NCBI RefSeq assembly: GCF_013386165.1
Contig: NZ_JACAOS010000016.1
Span: 779,729-843,728 of the forward strand
Source: Pseudomonas gingeri
Lineage (GTDB): Bacteria; Pseudomonadota; Gammaproteobacteria; Pseudomonadales; Pseudomonadaceae
DNA length: 64,000 bases
Direction: 5' to 3'
Part shown: in pieces, positions 18,621-27,037 of the stretch
How the letters are laid out: the number at the start of each line of letters is the position of its first letter
How positions within the stretch are numbered: the first letter of the stretch is position 1
The notes under the pieces: generated by a model
Told to the model about the DNA's origin: nothing
Database searches by the model: none
What the model saw: the letters and a program-made list of their open reading frames with translations, nothing else
Program-made: the position numbers and the translations under genes

Positions 18621-19565
18621 ATGATTTTCCCTGAGTTGCGCGACCTGCCCCTGCATCGCGTGATGATGCGCACGGTCACTGAGTTCGTCGCCGACGAAAT
18701 GTCGACCTATGCCTCGGCATTGGCCTACCAGATGCTGTTTTCGTTGTTTCCCTTCCTGTTGTTCCTGATCGCCCTGATCGGTTTCCTGCACCTGCCGGAT
18801 TTCTTTACCTGGCTGCGCATGCAATCGGAACTGGTATTGCCGCCCCAGGCGCTGGACCAGGTCAACCCGGTGATCGACCAATTGCAGCAATCCAAGGGTG
18901 GCCTGCTCTCGGTGGGTATCGTCATTGCCCTGTGGACCGCCTCGGCCGGTGTGCGGCTGATGATGAGCGCGATGAATGCCGCCTACGACGTGGTCGAGGG
19001 CCGGCCGATCTGGAAGCGCTTCCCGCTGTCGATCTTCTACACCGTGGGCATCGCCGTGATGCTGCTGGCCGCCGCCGCGCTGATGGTGCTCGGGCCGCAG
19101 GTGATGAGCTGGCTGGCGGGGCAGATCGGCATGCAGGAGTACGTCGTCACACTGTGGACCTGGCTGCGCTGGCCGGTGGTGGTGCTGTTGTTGATGTTCG
19201 CCGTGGCCTTGATGTACTACGTGATGCCTGATGTGAAGCAGAAATTCCGTTTTATCACCCCCGGCTCGGTGCTGGCGGTGGTGGTCTGGATCGTCGCGTC
19301 CCTGGGTTTCGGCTACTACGTGAAAACCTTCGCCGACTACAACGCAATGTATGGCAGTATCGGGGCGATCATCGTGTTGCTGCTGTACTTCTATATTTCC
19401 GCGGCGGTCCTGTTGCTGGGGGCCGAGATGAATGCGGTGATCGAACACATGTCGTCCGAAGGCAAGAATCCTGGCGAAAAGGACTTCCACGAGCATGACG
19501 ACACCCTGCCTATCTCCGGACTTGGGCGAGACCACTCGCCGAAGCCGACTACTGACGAAGCCTGA
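18621..19565 (+). CDS. YihY/virulence factor BrkB family membrane protein
   Basis: 314 aa inner-membrane protein with about six helices (clear ones near residues 35-60, 95-115, 140-165, 185-205, 215-240 and 250-280). The YASALAYQMLFSLFPFLLFLIAL block and the late LLYFYISAAVLLLGAEMNAV block are diagnostic of YihY. The tail is hydrophilic. The family was once misnamed ribonuclease BN; the true role is unknown. AAAGGAG precedes the ATG at 18621. The stop is 2 bases before def, so the two share a transcript. Confidence 0.88.
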   Translation: MIFPELRDLPLHRVMMRTVTEFVADEMSTYASALAYQMLFSLFPFLLFLIALIGFLHLPDFFTWLRMQSELVLPPQALDQVNPVIDQLQQSKGGLLSVGIVIALWTASAGVRLMMSAMNAAYDVVEGRPIWKRFPLSIFYTVGIAVMLLAAAALMVLGPQVMSWLAGQIGMQEYVVTLWTWLRWPVVVLLLMFAVALMYYVMPDVKQKFRFITPGSVLAVVVWIVASLGFGYYVKTFADYNAMYGSIGAIIVLLLYFYISAAVLLLGAEMNAVIEHMSSEGKNPGEKDFHEHDDTLPISGLGRDHSPKPTTDEA

Positions 19566-19567
19566 TC

Positions 19568-20107
19568 ATGATTCGTGAAATCCTGAAAATGGGCGATGAG
19601 CGCCTGTTGCGCATTGCGCCACCGGTGCCGCCGGAACTGTTCAACAGCAAGGAGCTGTGGGAGCTGATCGATGACATGTTCCAGACCATGGAGCATGTGG
19701 GTGGGGTCGGCTTGGCCGCGCCGCAGATCGGTGTCGACCTGCAACTGGTGATCTTCGGTTTCGAGCACAGCGAACGCTACCCGGATGCCGAGGCGGTGCC
19801 GCAGACCATCCTGATCAACCCGCTGATCACGCCCCTGGGACCGGAGTTGGAAGAAGGCTTTGAAGGTTGCCTGTCGGTGCCAGGGCTGCGGGGCGCGGTG
19901 GAGCGCTATTCGCGTATCCGCTACGAAGGCTTCACGCCCAATGGCGAGCCGCTGGTGCGGATCGCCGAGGGCTTTCATGCCCGGGTCGTGCAGCACGAAT
20001 GCGATCACCTGATCGGACGCCTGTACCCGTCGCGGATCAGCGATTTCAGTAAATTCGGTTTCACCGAAGTGCTGTTCCCCGACCAGGACCCGACGGCAGA
20101 CGACTGA
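19568..20107 (+). CDS. def: Peptide deformylase
   Basis: 179 aa metalloenzyme that removes the N-formyl group from nascent proteins. All three motifs are intact: GVGLAAPQIG at 46-55, EGCLSVPG with metal ligand C101, and HECDHLIG with metal ligands H143 and H147 and catalytic E144. It is in an operon-like position directly after the YihY gene rather than beside fmt, so it is probably the second, accessory deformylase of the genome; this cannot be proven from the window. Confidence 0.93.
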   Translation: MIREILKMGDERLLRIAPPVPPELFNSKELWELIDDMFQTMEHVGGVGLAAPQIGVDLQLVIFGFEHSERYPDAEAVPQTILINPLITPLGPELEEGFEGCLSVPGLRGAVERYSRIRYEGFTPNGEPLVRIAEGFHARVVQHECDHLIGRLYPSRISDFSKFGFTEVLFPDQDPTADD

Positions 20108-20129
20108 CCGCCGCCGCTCCCGGCCGCTG

Positions 20130-20966
20130 CTATTGGGCCGCCACCTTGCCGGGTTTGACGAAGCGCAGGGTCAGGCGGTCGGATTCACCGATGGCGAGGT
20201 ACTTGTCCCGATCCTGATCACCCAGTCTCAGCGACGGTGGCAGGGTCCAGACGCCGCCAGGGTAGTCCTTGGTGTCCTTGGAGTTGGCGTTGATTTCGCT
20301 TTGTCCTTCCAGCGCAAACCCGGCATCGGTGGCCAGTTTCACTACGTAGGCGGTGGGCAGATAACCGCTTTGCTTGATGCTGGCCAGATCCGCGCCGTCC
20401 TGGGCCCGATGATCCACCACGCCGAGCACGCCGCCCGGTTTCAGCACCTTGAAGAAGGCGCTGAACATCGCCGGGGCGTCGTCGGCCATGACCCAGTTGT
20501 GCACATTGCGGAAGGTCAGTACCCGGTCCGCCGAGCCCGGCTTGCCGAACACCGGCGCCTGGGGATTGAACTCGACGACGCTGGCCTTGGCGTAGTGGCT
20601 CGGGTCCTTGGCGAATTTCTGCTTCAGGTTATCGGCCGAGCGCTTGGCGAACTCACTGGTCGAAGCGGCCTGCACGGCGGCAATGTAATGCCCGTGGTCC
20701 TTGAGCAGCGGCGCGAGCACTTCGCTGTACCAGCCCCCGCCGGGAGTAATTTCGATCACCGTCTGGTTGGTCTGTAAACCGAAGAACTGCAGGGTCTGCT
20801 GGGGGTGGCGGTAGCCGTCGCGGACACTGTTTTCCGGAGCCCGCCATGGGCCCGCGAGGACCTTGGCGTATTGCCCGTCGGTGATGGCGCTACTGGCGGT
20901 TGCGGCCTGGCTGGTGAATGGAGCGAGAAGGGCGGTCAAGGATAAAGCCACGAGCGTGCGTTTCAT
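20130..20966 (-). CDS. Exported class I methyltransferase-like protein
   Basis: 278 aa. The N-terminus MKRTLVALSLTALLAPFTSQA is a typical signal peptide ending near residue 22. The body has a Rossmann methyltransferase pattern: motif I VIEITPGGGWYSEVL, then DRVLTFRNVHNWV and a VLKPGGVLGVVDHR motif. Methyltransferases of this COG4798-like group are predicted to be exported, which is odd because SAM is cytoplasmic. I chose the ATG at 20966, with AGGA upstream; 20972 is an alternative. It ends 20 bases from the convergent def. Confidence 0.8.
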   Translation of the reverse strand: MKRTLVALSLTALLAPFTSQAATASSAITDGQYAKVLAGPWRAPENSVRDGYRHPQQTLQFFGLQTNQTVIEITPGGGWYSEVLAPLLKDHGHYIAAVQAASTSEFAKRSADNLKQKFAKDPSHYAKASVVEFNPQAPVFGKPGSADRVLTFRNVHNWVMADDAPAMFSAFFKVLKPGGVLGVVDHRAQDGADLASIKQSGYLPTAYVVKLATDAGFALEGQSEINANSKDTKDYPGGVWTLPPSLRLGDQDRDKYLAIGESDRLTLRFVKPGKVAAQ

Positions 20967-21025
20967 GATCATCCTGGTCAAAACGAGTGTGGGCTTGAGG
21001 CTATCACGGGCAAATGCGCCGTCGA

Positions 21026-21472
21026 TCACACATTTTGCACAGTCGAGTTTACCAACGGTTCTATACCCAGGGCGATCATCGGCTTGCTCCGTGAGTAGCG
21101 CGCCAGGCGCTCTGCCAATGGCTGCGGCAGTAGCGGATCGCCGTGGAAGCCCTGGCGTTCATAAAACCCGCGCAGCTCGGGATGGCAGAACAGCCAGACC
21201 GGGCCGTTGCAGGTGCCGAGTGCCTGTTGCAACAGCTGTGCGGCGATCCCCCGGCCACGGGAGAGCGGGGCGACAAACAGCCCGGTGAGCCAATGCCCCT
21301 GGGCGACGGGGGTCAACGAAAGGCCGCCGATGATCTGCCCTTGCCGGGCCACCCACAGCTGTCCATCGCTGGCCGAACGCATGGGCGAGTTGTGCGCGCG
21401 GTAGAACTTGTTCAGCAGAGGCCGCAGCGTTTCCGGCAGCAGTGCGTAGTCGGGGTCGGGCATGGAATTCAT
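21026..21472 (-). CDS. GNAT-family N-acetyltransferase
   Basis: 148 aa. The acetyl-CoA-binding motif A is seen as GLFVAPLSRGRGIAAQLLQQAL near residues 65-86, and motif B as WLFCHPELRGFYERQGFHG. It begins MNSMPDPDY; the second Met (21463) is an equally good start. It lies 59 bases upstream of the exported methyltransferase gene on the same strand. The acceptor substrate is unknown. Confidence 0.82.
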   Translation of the reverse strand: MNSMPDPDYALLPETLRPLLNKFYRAHNSPMRSASDGQLWVARQGQIIGGLSLTPVAQGHWLTGLFVAPLSRGRGIAAQLLQQALGTCNGPVWLFCHPELRGFYERQGFHGDPLLPQPLAERLARYSRSKPMIALGIEPLVNSTVQNV

Positions 21473-21562
21473 CGGTGGTGGGGCGGGGCGCGGGATTATA
21501 AGAGAGCCGAAGTGCCCGGATGGGTGTATACCTTGAGTCTACATCCTCCTGGAGTGCGCATC

Positions 21563-21673
21563 ATGAGCAAGGGTATGGATTCAAAGAAAGCCGCCAAGAA
21601 GAAACCCGCCAAGACTGCCGACGAAAAGCGTGCGGCGAAGAAGGTGAAGAAGGTTGATGTGCTCGGCCACTGA
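21563..21673 (+). CDS. Small lysine/alanine-rich basic protein
   Basis: 36 aa, MSKGMDSKKAAKKKPAKTAD at the start, 13 lysines, strongly basic. GGAG lies eight bases before the ATG at 21563. The composition recalls the C-terminal tails of histone-like proteins and suggests nucleic-acid or acidic-surface binding, but no family is recognised. The reading frame is open far upstream only because of a mirror ORF over the acetyltransferase. Confidence 0.55.
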   Translation: MSKGMDSKKAAKKKPAKTADEKRAAKKVKKVDVLGH

Positions 21674-21781
21674 GGGTTCTAAGGATATAACCAATCGTTC
21701 TGCAAGATTTTCCGTCGGTAATTCACACCAGAGGATAAAGCCGGGGTTTATCCATCGGCTGTCCCTGTGTGAAGCCGACCG

Positions 21782-22723
21782 ATGCCCAATTATCTTGATG
21801 TTGCCCAACGCGAAGAAATCCTGCACCTGCACCAAACCTTCACCGGTCGTACCGAATGGCCGACCTGGCTATTGCTGATCGGTGTCTATCTGAGCTGGTT
21901 CGCCGTGCTGCTGGCCAGTCCCTGGCTGGGCCTGTGGCCGAGCACCTTTTTGTTGATTCCTGTCGTCACGCTCTGGATGTCGGTGCAACACGAGCTGTTG
22001 CACGGTCATCCGACCCGTTTTGTCTGGTTGAACAAGCTGATGGGCTACGCGCCGCTCGCCGTCTGGTATCCCTATACCCTGTATCGTGACAGCCACTTGT
22101 TGCATCACCGCGACGAGGACTTGACCTTGCCCGGTCGCGACCCGGAAAGCCGCTACTTCAGCCAGCAGGACTGGCCGCATCGCTCGGTCCTGGTGCGCGG
22201 CCTGCACCGGTTGAACAAGACGGTCCCCGGTCGCCTGCTGCTGGGGGCGCCACTGTCCTTGTTCGGCCTGGTCAAGGAAGAAGGCCAACGCTTGCGCCGT
22301 GGTGATCGCCAGGCCTGGCTGATGTGGCTGACCCACGGCGCGCTGACCCTGTTGATGCTGGCGTTCATCGCCCGTTACAGCGTGATCCCGGTCTGGCATT
22401 ACCTGTTGCTGATCAGCGTCCCGGCACTGTCGGTGGGGGCGCTGCGGTCTTTCTATGAGCACCGCCCGAATGCCTTGCCGGAGCAGCGCACGGTGCTCAA
22501 CGAAGCGGGCTGGCCGTGGCGCTGGCTGTTCCTCAATCTGAACCTGCACCTGGTCCATCATGACCTGCCGAAACTGCCCTGGTATTTCCTGCCGAGGGTC
22601 TATCGTGCGCGGCGTGAGGCCTGGTTGGCGCGCAGTGGTGGCTACCTGGTAAAAGGCTATGGCGAACTGGCGCGGCGGCATGCCCTGCAAGTTGTCGATA
22701 GCCCACAGCATCCGTTTGCCTGA
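21782..22723 (+). CDS. Membrane fatty acid desaturase / hydroxylase
   Basis: 313 aa di-iron membrane enzyme. The three histidine boxes are HELLHGH at 70-76, HLLHH at 105-109 and HLVHHDLP near 256-263, which would bind the two irons. Four or so hydrophobic helices lie around residues 28-65, 88-100, 180-200 and 205-225. It acts on a lipid acyl chain or carotenoid-like substrate; the exact one is not evident. The next gene, a PhnD-like protein, begins 10 bases after the stop, so they form an operon. Confidence 0.85.
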   Translation: MPNYLDVAQREEILHLHQTFTGRTEWPTWLLLIGVYLSWFAVLLASPWLGLWPSTFLLIPVVTLWMSVQHELLHGHPTRFVWLNKLMGYAPLAVWYPYTLYRDSHLLHHRDEDLTLPGRDPESRYFSQQDWPHRSVLVRGLHRLNKTVPGRLLLGAPLSLFGLVKEEGQRLRRGDRQAWLMWLTHGALTLLMLAFIARYSVIPVWHYLLLISVPALSVGALRSFYEHRPNALPEQRTVLNEAGWPWRWLFLNLNLHLVHHDLPKLPWYFLPRVYRARREAWLARSGGYLVKGYGELARRHALQVVDSPQHPFA

Positions 22724-22732
22724 GGAACCTTC

Positions 22733-23524
22733 ATGACTCACCGTTATGCCGAATTGTTGATGTATGTGGCGCCGCACGAAGTGCAGGAGGCCAACGAGCG
22801 CTGGATCGAACGGATCGTGGAAACGCTCGGTGTCCGCCGTGGTTCCGCCCGGGACCTGGAGCTGATGCAACTCTGGCTGTCGCCGCAGTTGTTGTTCACC
22901 CAGACCTGCGGCTATCCGCTGATGACCCTGTTGCGCGGCCAGGTCAAGCTGATCGGGCGTCCGCGCTATGAGTTCGAGCATGCCTCGGGCGGTACTCATT
23001 GCAGCCTGCTGTTGAGCCATGAGCGTGAAGGCCGACGCACGCTGGAAGACTTCTACGACAGCCGCGGGGTGATCAACGACGAAGGCTCCAACAGCGGGAT
23101 GAACCTGCTACGCCATTCCCTGGCACCCCTGCATCAGGACGGTCGGTTCTTCGACAGTGTCGGGCAGAGCGGCGCCCACCGCGAAAGCCTGCGCTGGTTG
23201 CGTGAAGACCTGGCCGACCTGGCGGCAGTGGACAGTGTGAGCTTCGCCTACCTGGCGCGTTTCGCGCCCCATGAGGTGGCCGGTTTGAGAGTGGTGGCGC
23301 GCAGCGCCTTGAGTCCGTGCCTGCCTTACATCACCCATGCCGAGACGAGTGTCGAAGCGATCGAAGGCATTCGGGCGGCGATGAACCAGGCGCTGCAGGA
23401 GCTTCCCGATGTCGCCTCGACGCTGGGTTTGAGTGAAGTGCTGCCGGCGTGCGAGGCGGACTATCAGGTGTTGCTGGATTACCGGGATGAGGCTCAGGCA
23501 CTGGGGTTTGCATCAATTCGTTAA
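22733..23524 (+). CDS. PhnD-like periplasmic-binding-fold protein without signal peptide
   Basis: 263 aa, COG3221/PhnD-like fold: TQTCGYPLMTLLRGQVKLIG early, FYDSRGVINDEGSNSGMNLLRH in the middle, and AAVDSVSFAYLARFAP later are the ligand-pocket blocks of phosphate/phosphonate binding proteins. No signal peptide or lipobox is present, so it should stay in the cytoplasm, and no permease or ATPase gene is near. It is co-transcribed with the desaturase. It may have become a sensor or an enzyme; this is inference. Confidence 0.78.
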   Translation: MTHRYAELLMYVAPHEVQEANERWIERIVETLGVRRGSARDLELMQLWLSPQLLFTQTCGYPLMTLLRGQVKLIGRPRYEFEHASGGTHCSLLLSHEREGRRTLEDFYDSRGVINDEGSNSGMNLLRHSLAPLHQDGRFFDSVGQSGAHRESLRWLREDLADLAAVDSVSFAYLARFAPHEVAGLRVVARSALSPCLPYITHAETSVEAIEGIRAAMNQALQELPDVASTLGLSEVLPACEADYQVLLDYRDEAQALGFASIR

Positions 23525-23643
23525 ATAACTAATAAGTATATAAAAATAGTTTTTAAGTATTATTAAAGAATAAGCCGTGTTGGTAGGATTCCTGCCACCG
23601 GACCACCGGACATACAGCGCATCTCTCTTGAATTGGAGCCACT
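23525..23643 (+). promoter_or_regulatory. AT-rich leader of the sigma-factor gene
   Basis: The first 50 bases are almost pure A/T, unlike everything around. They probably hold the promoter of the FecI-type gene. GGAG lies 8 bases before its ATG. No Fur box could be aligned with confidence. Confidence 0.4.
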
Positions 23644-24204
23644 ATGTCCGGCGCCGACACACCTCACCGCGATTACGTGGGCGGATTGTTCCGTAGTCAT
23701 TACCCATGGCTGTGCGCCCGTATGCGCCGCCACCTGGATTCCCGCGCCAGCGCCGAAGACATCGCCGCCGACACGTTCGTCCAGTTGCTGATGGCGCCCG
23801 ACGTGGTGCCGATCCGCCAGCCGCGCGCGCTGCTGACCACCATTGCCCAGCGCCTGATGTACCAGCGCTGGCGCCGTCGCGACCTGGAACGGGCCTACCT
23901 CGATGTCTTGCAACAGATCCCCGACGCCGACGTGCTGTCGCCCGAAGAGCGGGCCCAGATGCTCGAAGCCCTGGAAAACATCGACTGCCTGCTCGATGGC
24001 CTGCCGGACAAGGTCAAGGCCACCTTCCTGCTGTCCCGCGTCAACGGCCTGACCTATCCCGAGATTGCCGCCGAGCTGGGCATTTCCCAGCGTTCGGTCA
24101 GCGACTACATGACCCGGGCCAGCAAGGTTCGTATTCCAACGGGGGAAATCCCGTGCAAGGCAACGATTGACCCTGAAAACCAAACCACCACGAGGCGAGC
24201 ATGA
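23644..24204 (+). CDS. ECF sigma factor, FecI type, with unusual C-terminus
   Basis: 186 aa. Region 2 spans about residues 10-80 (DYVGGLFRSHYPWLCARMRRH, then AEDIAADTFVQLL) and region 4 about 115-160 (LPDKVKATFLLSRVNGLTYPEIAAELGISQ..SVSDYMTRA). FecI-type factors normally end a few residues later, are followed by fecR and a TonB receptor gene, and control iron uptake. Here neither partner is present. After MTRAS the protein continues for about 25 residues unlike the family, and stops inside ATGA shared with the next start. A deletion may have removed the original tail and partners. Confidence 0.8.
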   Translation: MSGADTPHRDYVGGLFRSHYPWLCARMRRHLDSRASAEDIAADTFVQLLMAPDVVPIRQPRALLTTIAQRLMYQRWRRRDLERAYLDVLQQIPDADVLSPEERAQMLEALENIDCLLDGLPDKVKATFLLSRVNGLTYPEIAAELGISQRSVSDYMTRASKVRIPTGEIPCKATIDPENQTTTRRA

Positions 24205-25214
24205 AATCCATCAAGACCCTGTTCGGCGGCTCCATCCTGGCCCTGAGCCTGTTGGCCCAGCTGGCACCCGCCGCGGAAAAGAACGCCCCGATCCACTTCG
24301 GTGACATCACCTGGGAGAGCGGCAGCCTGATCACCGAAGTCCTGCGACTGATCGTCGAGAAAGGCTACGGCTACTCCACCGACACCTTGCCCGGCAGCAC
24401 CGTGAGCCTGGAAGCCGCCCTGGCGAAAAACGATATCCAGGTCATCGGCGAGGAATGGGCCGGACGCAGCCCGGCCTGGATCAAGGCCGAAAACGAAGGC
24501 AAGGTGTTCGGCATTGGCGACACGGTCAAGGGCGCCACCGAAGGCTGGTGGGTACCGGAATACGTGATCAAGGGCGATCCGGCACGCGGCATCAAGCCAC
24601 TGGCGCCTGACCTCAAGTCGGTGGCCGACCTGCCACGCTACAAGGACGTGTTCCGCGACCCGGAAGATCCGTCCCGTGGACGCTTCCTCAACAGCCCCAC
24701 CGGCTGGACCTCGGAAATCGTCAACAGCCAGAAAATCAAGGCCTATGGCCTGAGCGACAGCTTCGTCAACTTCCGTACCGGCTCCGGCGCGGCACTGGAC
24801 GCGGAAGTGGCGTCTTCGGTCAAACGCGGCAAGCCGGTGCTGTTCTACTACTGGTCGCCGACCCCACTGCTGGGTCGCTTCAACCTGGTGAAACTGGAAG
24901 AACCCGCGTTTGACGCCGAAGCCTGGAAGACCCTGGCCGACGCCAACAACCCGCACCCAAGGGGTACCCGCTCGATGCCGGCGCACCTGGCGATCGGCGT
25001 GTCCGCGCCGTTCAAGGCGCAGTACCCGGACCTGGTGGAGTTCTTTGCCAAAGTCGACCTGCCGATCGACCTGCTGAACCGCACCCTGGCCGACATGGCT
25101 GAAAAACGCCTGCCACCCCGCCAGGTCGCCGAAGCTTTCCTGCGTGAGCAACCACAGGTCTGGAACGCCTGGGTACCCTCGGCGGTGGCCCAGCGTGTAA
25201 GTGGCAGCCTGTGA
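24201..25214 (+). CDS. ABC transporter substrate-binding protein, glycine betaine (OpuAC) type
   Basis: 337 aa periplasmic binding protein. The signal peptide ends near LAPAA (residue 25). The OpuAC-type fold shows FGDITWESGSLITEVL, VIGEEWAGRSPAWI, GWWVPEYVIKG and VLFYYWSPTPLLGRF, the last two including the Trp/Tyr residues that cage quaternary amines in this family. No permease or ATPase gene is adjacent. Its start overlaps the sigma-factor stop (ATGA) and its stop overlaps a further ATG (TGATG), signs of a longer original operon. Confidence 0.87.
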   Translation: MKSIKTLFGGSILALSLLAQLAPAAEKNAPIHFGDITWESGSLITEVLRLIVEKGYGYSTDTLPGSTVSLEAALAKNDIQVIGEEWAGRSPAWIKAENEGKVFGIGDTVKGATEGWWVPEYVIKGDPARGIKPLAPDLKSVADLPRYKDVFRDPEDPSRGRFLNSPTGWTSEIVNSQKIKAYGLSDSFVNFRTGSGAALDAEVASSVKRGKPVLFYYWSPTPLLGRFNLVKLEEPAFDAEAWKTLADANNPHPRGTRSMPAHLAIGVSAPFKAQYPDLVEFFAKVDLPIDLLNRTLADMAEKRLPPRQVAEAFLREQPQVWNAWVPSAVAQRVSGSL

Positions 25215-25323
25215 TGCTCAAGGGCCTGTGCCTGTTGCTGGGGCTGATCGAGACCCAGGGTATCAGCCCGCCTCCGCCGCCAGCGCGGCGATCACCGCCG
25301 GACGTTGCTCGACGCGTGCCATA
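25214..25323 (+). pseudogene. Truncated ORF starting in the binding-protein stop codon
   Basis: An ATG overlaps the preceding TGA as TGATG and opens a 36-codon frame, MLKGLCLLLGLIETQG at first, which looks like the start of a signal peptide or membrane helix, then runs antisense through the end of the GST gene to a TAA. It is probably the remnant of a gene cut off by a deletion, or chance. The remainder is not found nearby. Confidence 0.35.
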
Positions 25324-25865
25324 AAGCGTTGCAGTGCCGGCCATGGCGCCAGGTCCAGGCCAAGGAAGGCTGTCCAGCGCAGCACGGTGAACAGATAGGC
25401 ATCGGCCACGCTGAAGTGTTCGCCCAGCAGGTAGTCATGGGCTTCCAGGGTGCTGCTGAGCAGGGTGAAACGCTTGTACAGCTTGTCGCGGAAAATTGCC
25501 TTCACCTCATCCGGTATCGCGCTGTTGAACATCGGCCCCATCGCGCCATGCACTTCGCCGGAAATGAAATTCAACACTTCCTGCAAACGCGAGCGCTCCC
25601 AGCTGCCATTGACCGGCGCCAGTCCGGCCTCGGGCTTGAGATCGGCGAGAAACTGCACGATGGCCACGCCTTCGGTGAGTACCCGACCATCGTCCAGTTG
25701 AAGCGCCGCGACATAACCCTTGGGATTGATCTTGAGGAAATCTTCACCGTGCTCGGTGACTTTGCTCTGGTTGTCGACCCGTACCAATTCGAAGGGCAGG
25801 CCGAGCTCACGCAGGACGATATGCGGTGACAGCGAGCAGGTGCTGGGAACGTAGTACAGCTTCAT
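25263..25865 (-). CDS. Glutathione S-transferase (GstA/beta type)
   Basis: 200 aa. The thioredoxin-like N-domain begins MKLYYVPSTCSLSPHIVLRE, with Cys10 and Ser11 in the position used by bacterial beta-class GSTs, and the all-helical C-domain includes LLGEHFSVADAYLFTVLRW. It conjugates glutathione to electrophiles in the cytoplasm. The start at 25865 gives the family N-terminus. It is divergent from a LysR gene that likely controls it. Confidence 0.9.
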   Translation of the reverse strand: MKLYYVPSTCSLSPHIVLRELGLPFELVRVDNQSKVTEHGEDFLKINPKGYVAALQLDDGRVLTEGVAIVQFLADLKPEAGLAPVNGSWERSRLQEVLNFISGEVHGAMGPMFNSAIPDEVKAIFRDKLYKRFTLLSSTLEAHDYLLGEHFSVADAYLFTVLRWTAFLGLDLAPWPALQRFMARVEQRPAVIAALAAEAG

Positions 25866-25993
25866 GACGATGAGACTCCCTGGGTAATGATCGTGTTCAG
25901 CCTTGACGGCCTTGGCGAGCGGCAGTGTCATAGGTAACCCTGACCTGGGTAAAATTAATTCTTCAGAAAATAGCCATAAGGTCAGCTACTGTC

Positions 25994-26860
25994 ATGATGA
26001 ATCTGCTCCATTGGCGCCTGTTGGTGGCGGTGCTCGATACCGGCACCCTGACCCATGCCGCCGAACAGGTCGGCCTGACCCAGTCGGCGGCCAGCCAGGC
26101 GTTGGCGGCAATGGAACAGACCCTCGGTGTCCAGTTGTTCACCCGCCATGCCCGCCAGTCGTTGCCCACCGCCATCGGCCAGCAGGTCCTTGCCCAGGCG
26201 CGGATCATGCTCGCGGCCCTGGAGAACATCCGCCAGCAGGTCGACAGCGACAAAGGGCTGGTCGGCGGCAGTATCCGCCTGGCGAGTTTCCCCATGGTCC
26301 TGAGCACCTTCTTGCCCCCGCTGCTGCGCCAGTTCCGCCAACGCCATCCCGGCATCGAGGTGGTGGCGCTGGAGGTCAGTGACGATGAAGTGCAGGCGAT
26401 GCTCGCCAGTGACACCGTGGATGTCGGCGTGGTGCTCAACCCGGATATTAAAAGCGGCGCCCTGGAGCTTGGACGCGATACCTGGGTTGCGGTGGTCCCA
26501 CTGGGTCACCGGTTGGCGGCCAGGGGCAGCGATGGCTGTGTGAGCCTGGCCGAACTGGTGGCCGAACCCTTTGTGCTGGCGACCGGCGGTTGCGCGGTCA
26601 ATGCCCGCAGCATTGCCGGCGAAATCGGTCTGTCGCTGCAGGACATTCGGGTCGAGGTTCGTGAGTGGAGCAGCGCCTATACCCTGGTGCGGGAAAACCT
26701 CGGTGTGACCCTGGTCCCCGAGCTGGCCCTGCCCACCGAGCGCAAGGGCCTGCGGGTCTTGCGCCTGGACGTGACGATCGAGCGGCGCTTCGGCTTGCTC
26801 GCTTCAAGCTCGGGGGCGCGCTCGGCGGCGGTGCAGGCTTTGTTCGAAATGTTGCGCTGA
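25994..26860 (+). CDS. LysR-family regulator divergent from GST
   Basis: 288 aa. The N-terminal winged helix includes THAAEQVGLTQSAASQALAAMEQTLGVQLF at about residues 19-48; the LysR substrate domain follows from about 90. It probably regulates itself and the divergent gst across the 128-base gap. A second Met is in-frame one codon later. The inducer is unknown. Confidence 0.9.
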   Translation: MMNLLHWRLLVAVLDTGTLTHAAEQVGLTQSAASQALAAMEQTLGVQLFTRHARQSLPTAIGQQVLAQARIMLAALENIRQQVDSDKGLVGGSIRLASFPMVLSTFLPPLLRQFRQRHPGIEVVALEVSDDEVQAMLASDTVDVGVVLNPDIKSGALELGRDTWVAVVPLGHRLAARGSDGCVSLAELVAEPFVLATGGCAVNARSIAGEIGLSLQDIRVEVREWSSAYTLVRENLGVTLVPELALPTERKGLRVLRLDVTIERRFGLLASSSGARSAAVQALFEMLR

Positions 26861-26904
26861 TTTGCGCGGTATTGGTATCGAATCAGCTGGCAACCGTTGG
26901 TTGC

Positions 26905-26920
26905 TGGCGATTGGCTTGCA
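26905..26920 (+). promoter_or_regulatory. Possible sigma-54 promoter before the PAS chemoreceptor
   Basis: TGGCGA-N5-TTGCA keeps the GG and GC pairs 12 bases apart as RpoN promoters require, but the -24 box is imperfect. It lies 118 bases before the start. Confidence 0.3.
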
Positions 26921-27037
26921 TCCAACCGACGGCTGTCTATGCTTTCAGATGGATTTATATGAAGGACGAAATCCAACCGTTCAAGGTGAAGTCGTCACTC
27001 GGGCCCATCCATTGACAGCGCTGAAGGGATTTAAGCC

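Noticed and set aside
23525..23643. AT-rich segment as an inserted mobile element
   Set aside because: No terminal repeats, target duplication or transposase; a promoter region explains it.
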